Source of the DNA: Aricia agestis
Lineage: Eukaryota; Arthropoda; Insecta; Lepidoptera; Lycaenidae
DNA: 64,000 nt
Assembly: GCF_905147365.1 (NCBI RefSeq)
Contig: NC_056412.1
Span: 7,494,001 to 7,558,000, forward strand
Reading direction: 5' to 3'
Notes under the pieces: generated by a model
Database searches by the model: none
The model's input: the letters and a program-made list of their open reading frames with translations, nothing else
What the model was told of the DNA's origin: nothing
Shown: piece after piece, positions 23,431 to 31,580 of the stretch
How positions within the stretch are numbered: position 1 is the stretch's first letter
Layout of the letters: each line of letters opens with the position of its first letter
Position numbers and translations under genes: made by a program

Positions 23431-24453
23431 CGTTTCGCAGGTAGATCAATCCAACCTGTCATGGGTAACTTGCCAAAGGAACGTCTTTCTATGACGTATC
23501 CGTTCTTAAATGTAGCAGTCGATTACGCAGGCCCAATCTTGATTGCTGACAAGAAAGGTAGAGGGTGCAAATTGATTAAATCGTGGATTTGCGTTTTTGT
23601 TTGTCTGGCGGTAAAGGCTGTACACGTTGAGCTGGTGACAGACTTGTCAAAAGATGGCTTCCTCGCAGCGCTGCAGAGATTCGTTGCTCGTAGGGGAAAG
23701 CCCATCAGTATCTATTCCGATAACGGAACCAATTTTACTGCGGCTAGCAGGGATCTGGCTAGGTTCTTGAAGGCGAGTGGTGAGGAGATAGGTGTCTCGG
23801 CATCAGAGTTAGCGATTAATTTTAAATTTTCTCCCGCGTATTCACCACACTTTAACGGCTTAGCAGAAGCAGCAGTAAAGTCGATTAAGCATCATCTAAA
23901 AAGAGTTTTAACACTTACCAATTTAACATACGAAGAAATGTACACTCTATTAGTAGGGATAGAAGGCATACTCAATTCTAGGCCCATAACTCCTCTTTCT
24001 TCCGATCCCACTGACCTAATCCCACTTACACCGTCCCATTTCCTGATCGGAAGAACAATGACCAATATTCCAGAGCAAATAGATGATCAGAGGCCATTAC
24101 ACCTACAGACTAGATATGAAAGAATAAGCACATTAAAGGGCCACTTCTGGAAACGATTCTACAAAGAATACTTTGCTGAGCTGCAATGCCGCCAAAAATG
24201 GAAAGGTGATCACAGTCAACTTCATCTAGGCGAGATGGTGTTGGTCAAGGACGATCGATTGCCTCCGAACCGCTGGCTGCTTGGACGTGTGGTCCACCTC
24301 TACCCTGGCTCAGATGGCATCGCGCGAGTAGCAGACATCCAGACGACCTCAGGGACTCTACGGCGCGCCTACAACCGGCTCTGCCCGCTACCTGTTTTGG
24401 AATCTTCGCTTCCAACGGGGCCAGCATGTGAAGTAGCAGCAAACTTAAGTTAA
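23431..24453 (+). CDS. BEL/Pao pol: integrase core and C-terminal domain
   Basis: Continuation of pol after the TGA; the first ATG is at 23461 (numbering from it). The integrase catalytic triad is visible as Asp21 (VDYAGPI), Asp87 (YSDNGTNF) and Glu136 (FNGLAEAAVKSIK), the DDE arrangement that joins element ends to target DNA. Then come LTPSHFLIGR and the C-terminal module common in Pao elements, LVKDDRLPPNRWLLGRV and RRAYNRLCPLP (DUF5641-like). The last codons lie inside the 3' LTR, ending at TAA 24451-24453. No envelope-type reading frame follows, so nothing points to a retrovirus. Confidence 0.9.
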   Translation, partial: RFAGRSIQPVMGNLPKERLSMTYPFLNVAVDYAGPILIADKKGRGCKLIKSWICVFVCLAVKAVHVELVTDLSKDGFLAALQRFVARRGKPISIYSDNGTNFTAASRDLARFLKASGEEIGVSASELAINFKFSPAYSPHFNGLAEAAVKSIKHHLKRVLTLTNLTYEEMYTLLVGIEGILNSRPITPLSSDPTDLIPLTPSHFLIGRTMTNIPEQIDDQRPLHLQTRYERISTLKGHFWKRFYKEYFAELQCRQKWKGDHSQLHLGEMVLVKDDRLPPNRWLLGRVVHLYPGSDGIARVADIQTTSGTLRRAYNRLCPLPVLESSLPTGPACEVAANLS

Positions 24454-24695
24454 TAAAATAATATGTGAAGTGGCAACACCGCGCTTCCGCCCGGCGTAGG
24501 CGCCATCATCTGTGTCTTGCATTTTGACATTGACCTTTTCGTTTCCGCGCTCTGGCTGGTACTTGTGCCAGCCAGAGCGCCGCGTGTGAACTCTCTTTTT
24601 CCAAAAATATATTTTGTCAAGTTCCTAATTAATTATCTTGGTTATTGAATACAAATCGTTCGATAGGAATACCTTTTTCATTTATCGCCTTTACA
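24427..24695 (+). repeat. 3' LTR of the BEL/Pao element
   Basis: A 269-bp terminal repeat, TG...CA. The first 87 bp equal the 5' copy. The pol frame runs into it and stops at TAA 24451-24453. It contains an inverted repeat (GCGCTCTGGCTGG ... CCAGCCAGAGCGC, about 24547-24583) in the part missing from the 5' copy. It is followed by CGGGT and then by GTAAAT-type intron sequence, the original good donor of the esterase now stranded behind the element. Confidence 0.8.
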
Positions 24696-24756
24696 CGGGT
24701 AAATACTAAAATAAATATTTTTATACCACGTAAGAATAATTCCTGGTCTTAAGGTT

Positions 24757-25333
24757 ACGTAGTGGGAAAATGGAACCCTCATAAATTCCTCATGACTCTA
24801 TCTGTCTGTCTGTCGTTCTGTCCTTCCATATGTGATATGACACAGCCTTTTTTCTCGAAAACTATAACACCTATACTGTTGAAGCTTGGTAAATAGCATG
24901 CTTGGTGAGCCGCATAAATATTTTAATACATAAAGGAAATAAATAATATATTTTTGGGTTCCCCTACTTAAAACTGAAACTTTATTATTTTTTTAATCAT
25001 AAAGTGAAAAACGTACCTGTAAGTCAGGTCATCTATGGATAGGTCTTTAAAAATATTGATGTTTCTAATAGGTATCTTTCGTTTCTAGACTAAATAGTTT
25101 GCACGAGAGACACTACCAAAGTGGCAAAGAGTGTGTTAAAAAAGAATATAATATGAAATAGAGATCGAGATCTACTAGCAGATTTACAGTTTTTTAATAC
25201 GTCATAATTCATAAATCGGAAACCACCATTCACTTTTCATTCCATCAACTCGAATATAAAAACAAAAAGTTTTTGCTTATAGCGGTACGGAACCTTCTGT
25301 GCGAAAGTCTGTCTCGCACTTGGCCCGTTTTTC
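24757..25333 (+). repeat. Interspersed repeat, family 4 (diverged copy)
   Basis: The family runs from GGAACCCT...CTGTCTGTC...CACAGCC to CGAGTCCAACTCGCACTTGG. This copy is diverged: GGAACCCTCATAAATTCC and GTCTGTCTGTCGTTCTGTCC at one edge, TCTGTCTCGCACTTGGCCCG at the other. It lies just behind the BEL element in the esterase intron. Confidence 0.65.
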
Positions 25334-25442
25334 TAAGGTCAAAGCAAAATCTTTACCAATCCGCTGTACCGACCTCACTAACCAAGAACAACCGGTGTGG
25401 CGTAGAAAACTTGGTGACCGTGGCGTCCGACCGACCTTGGTG

Positions 25443-25507
25443 AATTTTCCATTTATTTTAGAAAGGAACTTAGTGACTAAGTTCCTTTCTAAAATAAATG
25501 GAAAATT
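25443..25507. repeat. Perfect palindrome, 31-bp arms, 3-nt loop
   Basis: The arm AATTTTCCATTTATTTTAGA...CTTAG pairs without mismatch around TGA (25474-25476). It lies in the esterase intron, 110 bp after repeat family 4. No target duplication. Confidence 0.93.
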
Positions 25508-27015
25508 TCTAAATATTTACGTGATGTAGAAGGTTTTTGGCCTAAAAGCGAGTTTAAGTACCTACAACTCTTACTGCCACACTCAGGGACCAGCATTAAA
25601 TACTTGACTATTTTTTTTCTTCTGAGTATTATCTGCGATCAATCCACGGATTGCTCAGCTGGGGAATTATACAGGTTAGTTGACCACCGCCAGTGACTCG
25701 GCGGCGGCCAAGTAACCTTCTATTTGTTAAGCACCACCCAGGGGACACGTGTAGGGTGGGTCTTAGGAAAGATGGTAAATCCTACGGACGCAAGCAGCAT
25801 CATCCCTTAAACTGTCTGACTGTAATTAAATGCAGATTTAGACATAATGACATTCTGCCGCACTCAGAGTGGAACATTATTTACTTAATTGTAATTAATT
25901 CAACATTTTGACATAATCCAAATAATTTATCTGTCAAACTCTTCATTAAATTCAAGGTTAATCGTAATTAAATGTCTCTGATTACGGCGGTTTATCTGTT
26001 AAACTCTTCATAAAATTAAAGTTCATTATTAAATATCTCTGAGTAAGTACAGCCGATAGGGCTTTTGATTTAACAATATTTTCTTGAATCTTAAATAGCA
26101 AATTTAGGGAATATAATACATAAATTGCGGGGGCGCTGCTGGTAAAGGAGAGCTGTCAAAAATGGCAGCGTTAGTTCCTTTTTTCGCCACGTTCATTTAA
26201 ATCCTTGTCAAGCTCTACAAATTATTTATTTTTGCATATGACGTCATTCCAGGAATCCAACGCCCAATCGCACGGAGCTGCTGCCGGTGTCGTGGCCGCC
26301 GCTGACCGCGGACGCCGTGCCGTGTCTGCAAATAGACACCAACTTGACCGTCATCTCGCGACCCTTCCGCAGAAACATTGCATTCTGGGATCTGTTTTAT
26401 GACGCGCATTTAGATAAGCTTAAAATGTTGTCTGAAGGAAGATAGATACTTAAGAATGTTCATAGTAATAGTATTAAGTATCTGTGAGAATTAAATAAGT
26501 AAGTACTCTTAAAATTTTTCATTTAAAACATGGGCTTTTAATGATAATAATTTCATGAAAACGCCAATACCATAGCATGCAAAATATTTGTCCACTTTGT
26601 ATTTATTGTTTGCAGTTTTTCTCGACTGCATTACTACTTACTAATAAGTACTAAATAAAACTATAAAATTTATTTTTATCAAAATCAAGATTAACATAAA
26701 TACGTAGGTACTTTGTATATTAGACTCGTACTTTTACAAGTTTCATTCAATTAGTATTTATCGTTTATTTACTAGCTTGAATTGCACGTTTTATTTCCAA
26801 TTATGCGTGTTATTATTGGTGGTGTGAGGTGTCTTTTTATTTGAATATTAATTAATCTGAAAAATATGTTAATAAGCTATGATCCGTCATACATATTGAT
26901 TAAAATATCATGTTATATGCCTTAATAATATTTAAATATTTAATATCTTTAATAATATTATGTATTTAAGTCATTTATCGTCACGTTTTCAAGCCTTTTT
27001 TTTGTTTCCACTAAA
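25508..27015. other. End of esterase intron, last exon and spacer to the second esterase
   Basis: Apart from the exon 26253-26445, this is AT-rich unique sequence. AATAAA occurs at about 26655, a possible polyadenylation signal. The 570-bp spacer before the ATG at 27016 would contain the promoter of the second gene; no TATA box is clear. Confidence 0.45.
26253..26445 (+). CDS. Carboxyl/cholinesterase, last exon
   Basis: This exon was missed by simple ORF scanning because the right frame has no ATG. It follows a canonical acceptor (CATTCCAG at 26245-26252). With the GG left over from the upstream exon it gives Gly-Asn-Pro-Thr-Pro, the conserved YGNPTP turn of the CCE family. It then reads TELLPVSWPPL (the usual LPV.W.P block) and RRNIAFWDLFYDAHLDKLK (the C-terminal helix with F.W), ending at TAG 26443-26445; 64 residues including the split Gly. 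Phase agrees with the upstream exon (2 nt + 1 nt). Upstream exon (429 codons) plus this exon plus a typical 44-residue first exon gives about 537 residues, normal for the family. Third positions are strongly G/C, unlike the central exon. The intron, 19039-26252, contains the BEL/Pao element. Confidence 0.86.
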
Positions 27016-27150
27016 ATGTTCACGTGTGCGGCGATCTTGCTGCTGGTCACGAGTCATGTGGAGCTGAGGCTAGTGGTACACACGGAAGTGGACAGTATAC
27101 AGGGTGTGCCGGCTGACGACGGAGACTATATCATGTTCCTCGGCATATAA
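27016..27150 (+). pseudogene. Orphan first exon of a second carboxylesterase gene
   Basis: An ATG at 27016 opens a 44-codon stretch. It has a signal peptide (MFTCAAILLLVTS), then a CCE N-terminus: VHTEVDSIQG, matching the family's V.T..G.I.G strand, and ADDGDYIMFLGI, which in relatives continues with PYA across an exon junction. The frame then hits TAA at 27148. The expected donor position (after GGC-AT, the phase that the central exon at 17752 would need) reads ATAAAA instead of GTAAAA, as if the intron's first G had become A. No following CCE exon was found in the remaining 37 kb. It lies 570 bp downstream of the last exon of the first esterase on the same strand, so a tandem duplicate that has lost its donor and body is the best reading. 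A functional gene with an odd donor or a distant next exon is not excluded. Confidence 0.68.
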
Positions 27151-27489
27151 AAATTATTCTATCCAAAAAATAATTATTATTAATGAAAACAATTCACATA
27201 AAACTATAGTCTTTATCCCGAAACATTCATAATAATTGACAGTAGCCCACTGACCCAAAAAATCAAACATCGTCCCTCTCTCTTCACACTCACGCCCGTC
27301 TTTCATATGTCAGGTGAAAAAGGACGACGCGAAATCATCGCCAAGTTAGTTTTACTCGAATATAAGATGAACTATGAAATGAATGAATGATTATGAAAAA
27401 AGTGTTTTGAGCAAATTTAGGTTTTATCAATGCCTTTTTAGATATTAAAAAATATTAAAGAAAAGACAGCAAAATCCGAAGATCCAAGC

Positions 27490-27543
27490 AAAAATGTGTT
27501 TAAAACAAGGTTTTTTGTAAAACCTTGTTTTAAACACATTTTT
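27490..27543. repeat. Perfect palindrome, 25-bp arms, 4-nt loop
   Basis: AAAAATGTGTTTAAAACAAG...TTTT pairs perfectly around TTGT (27515-27518). Confidence 0.93.
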
Positions 27544-27801
27544 GGGTTTCTTATCTTATCTTATTCTTAAAAAAGAAACCATCGAGAATTTTTTCAGTCA
27601 TCGTGTTTTCGTCTTGAGCATTTAATCTTCGTGAACTGAAATTACTTGTGTAAAAATCAGTTTTCTAGACCTTACAGATTATGAGATCTAGGTTTAAGTA
27701 TGTAGTTAAGTTCGGTTCAGGTGCATTCTTAAGTACAATTATTATGCCTTTAAACAAGCTAAGTTTCTTAGTCTATTTAATGAAAATGAACATTTCTGAT
27801 A

Positions 27802-28332
27802 CACAAGGAGTAACAAAACAAAGTGATTATACTTTAGAGTTTAGAGTGTGTATGTGTGTCCCTTGTATAGAGTTTACTGTGAAAGTAGCAGTGCTGAAAG
27901 AGCAGTTTTTTTTTGTGATTTGTATAGGCAAGTGCCCCAGAGTCAGGAGTTTGCCCATACTATTGTTAAAAAAGTAATTCTTTCAGCGCTGCTACTTTCA
28001 CACACTTTGAACTCTACAGGGTGTAACAAAAATAAGTGATAATACTTTAGGGTGTGTACGTGTTCCTTGTAGAGAGTTCACTGTGAAAGTAGCAGCGCTG
28101 AAAGACCAATTTTTTTTTCACTTTTGTATGGGGAAACTCGTGACGCTCGGGCCCTTGCCCATACAAAAGGGTAAAAAAAAATTCGTCTTTCAGCGCTGCT
28201 ACTTTCACAGTGAACTCTCTACAAGGAACACGTACACACCCTAAAGTATTATCACTTATTTTTGTTACACATTGTATACAGGGGACTCGTACACGCCACA
28301 AAGCATTATCACATAGTTTTGTTACACGTTGC
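27802..28332. mobile_element. TA-type foldback MITE (outer copy) interrupted by a sibling
   Basis: The left arm starts CACAAGGAGTAACAAAAC and includes GTGAAAGTAGCAGTGCTG. The right arm is split: 27961-28016, then resumes at 28275 and ends TTTTGTTACACGTTGCA. The missing piece is occupied by the copy at 28017-28274. Confidence 0.75.
28017..28274. mobile_element. TA-type foldback MITE (inner copy)
   Basis: Arms of about 120 bp (CAGGGTGTAACAAAAATAAG ... CTTATTTTTGTTACACATTG) that are nearly identical, with a small centre around 28130-28150. TA on each side (28015-28016, 28275-28276). Same family as its host at 27802-28332. Confidence 0.85.
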
Positions 28333-28390
28333 ATAATATAGATTTATAATAATAATTATTATTATTATAAATCTATATTATGCGACGTGT
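28324..28390. repeat. Palindrome that includes the right end of a MITE
   Basis: The inner 26-bp arms (28331-28356, 28358-28383) are perfect around one base; the pairing extends outward to ACACGT/ACGTGT with one mismatch. The left arm contains the terminal bases of the MITE ending at 28332. Confidence 0.88.
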
Positions 28391-28460
28391 TGAACTTTAA
28401 TACTTTTCAATACTTTCAACATATTATGTTGAAAGTATTGAAAAGTATTAAGGTTCAACA
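28388..28460. repeat. Palindrome, 35-bp arms, 3-nt loop
   Basis: TGTTGAACTTTAATACTTTT...CAACAT pairs with one mismatch around ATT. It overlaps the end of the preceding palindrome by 3 bp. Confidence 0.9.
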
Positions 28461-29889
28461 TTCATTAAAAATATTATACTAACTTTAAAATTATATTTAA
28501 AGAAAAATAAATAAGGTAGCATACCTTATAAAATGTCAATGGAAAATTAATTTAATGCAAGGTTACTGTAAGCTATACGTATACGATATACGAAACGAAA
28601 TCCCTTTAAAATTATGTTTAATATGTTTAACCTAGAGTTTGAGAAATAGGACGTATTAATATGATAATTCCAACTACCAAGTTAGTATAATATTGTAAAA
28701 TAGTTATCTCCGCCTCGGCTGAACTACGTTATCACCAGTTTCCACCTCAATACGAGAATGAAGTCGGTCCTTTTAGTTCACCCTTTGTGTTTGTCTAGTT
28801 AAATTAACTCGAAAATTTATTCCGCACCTATTAGTTTTGTGCCCCCATATCAAAGTCCGAATTATAATTCAGAATGTGTATGAATAATCGCTTTTTGATG
28901 ACAATAACTTAAAACAAATGCCAACTTAACCGCATCTAAATTACACTTTCAAACTATCTTAAAATTGAATACCACTTTGATGATTCTAATTTTATATATT
29001 TGAGCAGAATAATAATATTATCATCATCATAAACTTCATTCAAAATCCTGCTGTCGGTGCAATATATGACGTATCTTCAAAGCATTTTAAGTCGTTTGTG
29101 TGAACTTATCAGTTGCAACTTGCATATTATGCATATCACCGTGTCCACTCCCCATGTAAAGCCCTAACATGCGGATTGGAGCTTATAATAATTAAGTATT
29201 ATGACTTAAGACAACACAGTAGATACACTGTTAGACTACTGGAGTACACTGTTACTTGTGTAATTTTTGGGTATTGTAAACCGTATTTTACAATACCCAA
29301 AAATTACACAATCATAGATATTCTATGATTAATCCAATAAAAATAAAATAATAACCATTCCAAGCGGACAATCCGCGAAGAATGCTCAATTTATGTTGCG
29401 TTTGATGTCAAAAAAGCGTTTTTTCAAACTTCAGTAATTAATTAAAAATGTTTGGTTCAGCGTCGATGTTTGTGACGGCATCAATCGTCAGTAATCGCAG
29501 TCAAAGGTCGAAATAATGAAATCGTGTCGGCGGTGGGCGGCACTCGCCGGCGACCGCACGCCGATCGCCAATTACGATGTAACCGATGTCCAGCGAATTC
29601 ATTACCTGAGTTATTCATTCAATATTATTTAGTATTCACAAAGCTACCGTTATCCCTAAATTGGTTTGACGTCCATGGGTTTTTGGGCATCATTTTGATA
29701 CATGCTGTAGTTTTTATTCAAAAGCGATTATTATCGATAGCTTACGATACATGGCATTTTTAGTTAGCGTCGACGTCTGCCATGACTGTAGTTAGTAACG
29801 TGCGTCGTGACTCGTGGTTTGTCGGTACTCGGTGGATCTTTCATTGGTCTCAACTGTCAATTATCCAGTCGTTTACAATCCATTCGTAT
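28461..29889. other. Non-coding with one palindrome
   Basis: Unique AT-rich DNA plus the hairpins at 29257-29329 and a GC-rich islet at 29520-29590. Confidence 0.5.
29257..29310. repeat. Perfect palindrome, 24-bp arms, 6-nt loop
   Basis: TGTGTAATTTTTGGGTATTG...TAAA pairs perfectly around CCGTAT. A second small hairpin (ATCATAGA/TCTATGAT, 29311-29329) follows directly. Confidence 0.92.
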
Positions 29890-30562
29890 AGTCCACTTAA
29901 AAAAGAAGATGTAGAGTGCGTGAGCTGCAACCTAAGCAATTTCTTCAGAAATGTGTTCAGGATGGCCAGAAGGTAAACATACTAAAAGTCCCCGCTCCTA
30001 CGGGTGGAGCCGGAGTGGGGGGAGGGGGTTAAAGTTCCCATTTTGCTCATATTTTTAAAACGGTGCGTTGTAGAGAAAAGGTGTTTTCTACACAATAAAA
30101 GCTGATAAAATTTACTACAACTTTTGTCTTTTATACTTTTAAGAAATTCTAATAAGTTTTCGAGTATCGCGCTCTGAATTAGAGAAAATGAACGGTTTTC
30201 AGCATAGCCCGTCATCTGAAGTTGAAAACTATAAATTACATATTTTGTTGATAGCATAAGCTGAAAGTACCTCCAAGCAGTCAAGGCGGACAGTTTGAGA
30301 TCGCATTTTCGACCAAAAGCGGGTAATGGAGCGAAGTTGGGTCATTACTTTTCCTTCCATATCGCCGATGCCCACAGTCACAGAAACCCGATCTTGCTGG
30401 CTGAAACTCCCACTCTCACTATCATCTATGCCTTCGGGCTTATGTTGTCATCGTCTCTTATCTAATTTTAACCTTTGGAAGAAGCCTACCCGGTAACGGA
30501 GAAGAGTAGCTGACAGGTCGAAACGATTATTTCATCTACATAGAAGTTAGATACGAATTGCA

Positions 30563-30664
30563 ATGAGTTGTAATAAGTGTCCTGTGTGTGAGGAAGACAT
30601 CGTTAAAGGGAATAAGGACGTCACTGAGATGAAAGAAAAGGGAATACTGGAATACTTTTATTAG
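30563..30664 (+). other. Short Cys-rich reading frame, possibly transposon-derived
   Basis: A 33-codon ATG frame starting MSCNKCPVCEEDIVKGNKDV, with a C..CP.C cluster like half of a zinc finger, then a stop. It lies inside the 29890-31580 element. It may be the decayed start of a transposon-encoded protein; no family is assigned. Confidence 0.2.
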
Positions 30665-30852
30665 TAAAATCCAGTCAAGAACGGAAAGACCAAAACTTCC
30701 GTGGTTTGAAATCCCTTCAAAAATTAGATTCACTCAAATTGCCGCAAAAATTATACCCAAGCTCAATTTATAAGGATTTTTTGTGTGCGCATTATATAAA
30801 AGAGGAAACCAAAATACCTTGTAGCAAAAGGAGAATAGTACATAAACCAGAA

Positions 30853-31040
30853 AACACTAATAAAACACTATTTTTCGTGCACTTTTTCCACTATATTCAG
30901 AAATAATTATAAATTTTAACAAATAACATGACCGGTTTCGAAATAAATCATCTTCAGGTGTTTATTTCGAATGTTAAAATTTATAATTATTCCTGAATAT
31001 AGTGGAAAAAGTGCACGAAAAATAGTGTTTTATTAGTGTT
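30853..31040. mobile_element. Foldback element with 67-bp arms
   Basis: AACACTAATAAAACACTATT... pairs with its complement ending AATAGTGTTTTATTAGTGTT, nearly perfectly over 67 bp. The loop holds GACCGGTTTCGAAATAAATC and ATCTTCAGGTG, a motif also seen in related form at 44465-44500. It is nested inside 29890-31580. Confidence 0.8.
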
Positions 31041-31580
31041 CAACATGAATTTCCACCAAGAACCAACAGTACAATCAATTACATATATAAAGCAGAAACT
31101 CTTACTCTTTAGTATAGTAGGTATCAGAGAGGCGTGTTCTATGCGGAGGGATTCCTGGGGGTGACGCTGTCCTTTGTCGCTTGTCTTCGATTATCGATCT
31201 TGTGGCTGGAGGAGCAGTATACCATAAAGACTCTTACTATACCTTTGTAAGGCTTAACAATTTCCCAAGATCAAAAGCTAAGAACCCTAGAAACAGCCAT
31301 TATGGTAAAAATGGATGGATGTATGGATACAAAGGTAAATTAGATTCTGAATTAACCAAGCAAGCTATTTTTTATCCCAAAATAGCACGATTGAAGTAGC
31401 AGGCAATAGGTAAGGTTTGATAAGTCGGTATTTTTCGAAAACTTCACTTTTCCAGAACGTGTACGGTAACGGGAATTGTATGTTTACCTTCTGGCCATCC
31501 TGAACACATTTCTGAAGAAATTGCTTAGGTTGCAGCTCACGCACTCTACACCTTCATTTTGACTATTCTTTGGGTGGACT

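Larger units (their letters stand above)
19041..24695 (+). mobile_element. BEL/Pao LTR retrotransposon in the esterase intron
   Basis: A 5,655-bp element in the sense of the esterase gene. Order: short 5' LTR copy, gag, then protease, reverse transcriptase, RNase H and integrase in one frame, then 3' LTR; this order and the DUF1759-type gag are typical of BEL/Pao. It begins TGTGAAG and ends TTTACA and is bounded by a perfect 5-bp target duplication CGGGT (19036-19040 and 24696-24700). The duplicated target is the exon/intron junction CGG|GT of the esterase. Three lesions are visible: the 5' LTR has only 87 bp of the 269-bp 3' LTR and no tRNA primer site follows it; gag and pol are one frame apart; and a TGA splits pol at the integrase zinc finger. 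The LTR copies are identical over their shared 87 bp, which suggests a recent insertion. Confidence 0.92.
29890..31580. mobile_element. 1.7-kb element with ~90-bp inverted ends and unknown cargo
   Basis: The left arm 29890-29980 (AGTCCAC...; TGTAGAGTGCGTGAGCTGCA; ending AGGTAAACATA) matches the reverse complement of 31479-31580, apart from a short gap near the outer end. The interior carries short reading frames, a Cys-rich 33-codon frame (30563-30664) and a nested palindromic element (30853-31040). No transposase is readable. Confidence 0.75.

Noticed and set aside
19041..24695. Endogenous retrovirus or errantivirus
   Set aside because: Domain order is BEL/Pao, there is no envelope frame, and the target duplication is 5 bp.
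24699..24760. Sequence after the 3' LTR read as the missing esterase C-terminus (NTKINIFIPRKNNSW)
   Set aside because: It needs a frame change and lacks the NPTP and F.W blocks. The exon at 26253 has a proper acceptor, correct phase and full family motifs, so this is intron.
27139..27160. U12-type AT-AC intron at the orphan esterase exon
   Set aside because: The sequence ATATAAAA or ATAAAA does not match the U12 donor ATATCC, and no branch motif or AC acceptor with a CCE exon is visible.
29676..29763. GFLGIILIHA frame as another esterase first exon
   Set aside because: It lacks the signal peptide and DGDY context; a chance five-residue likeness.
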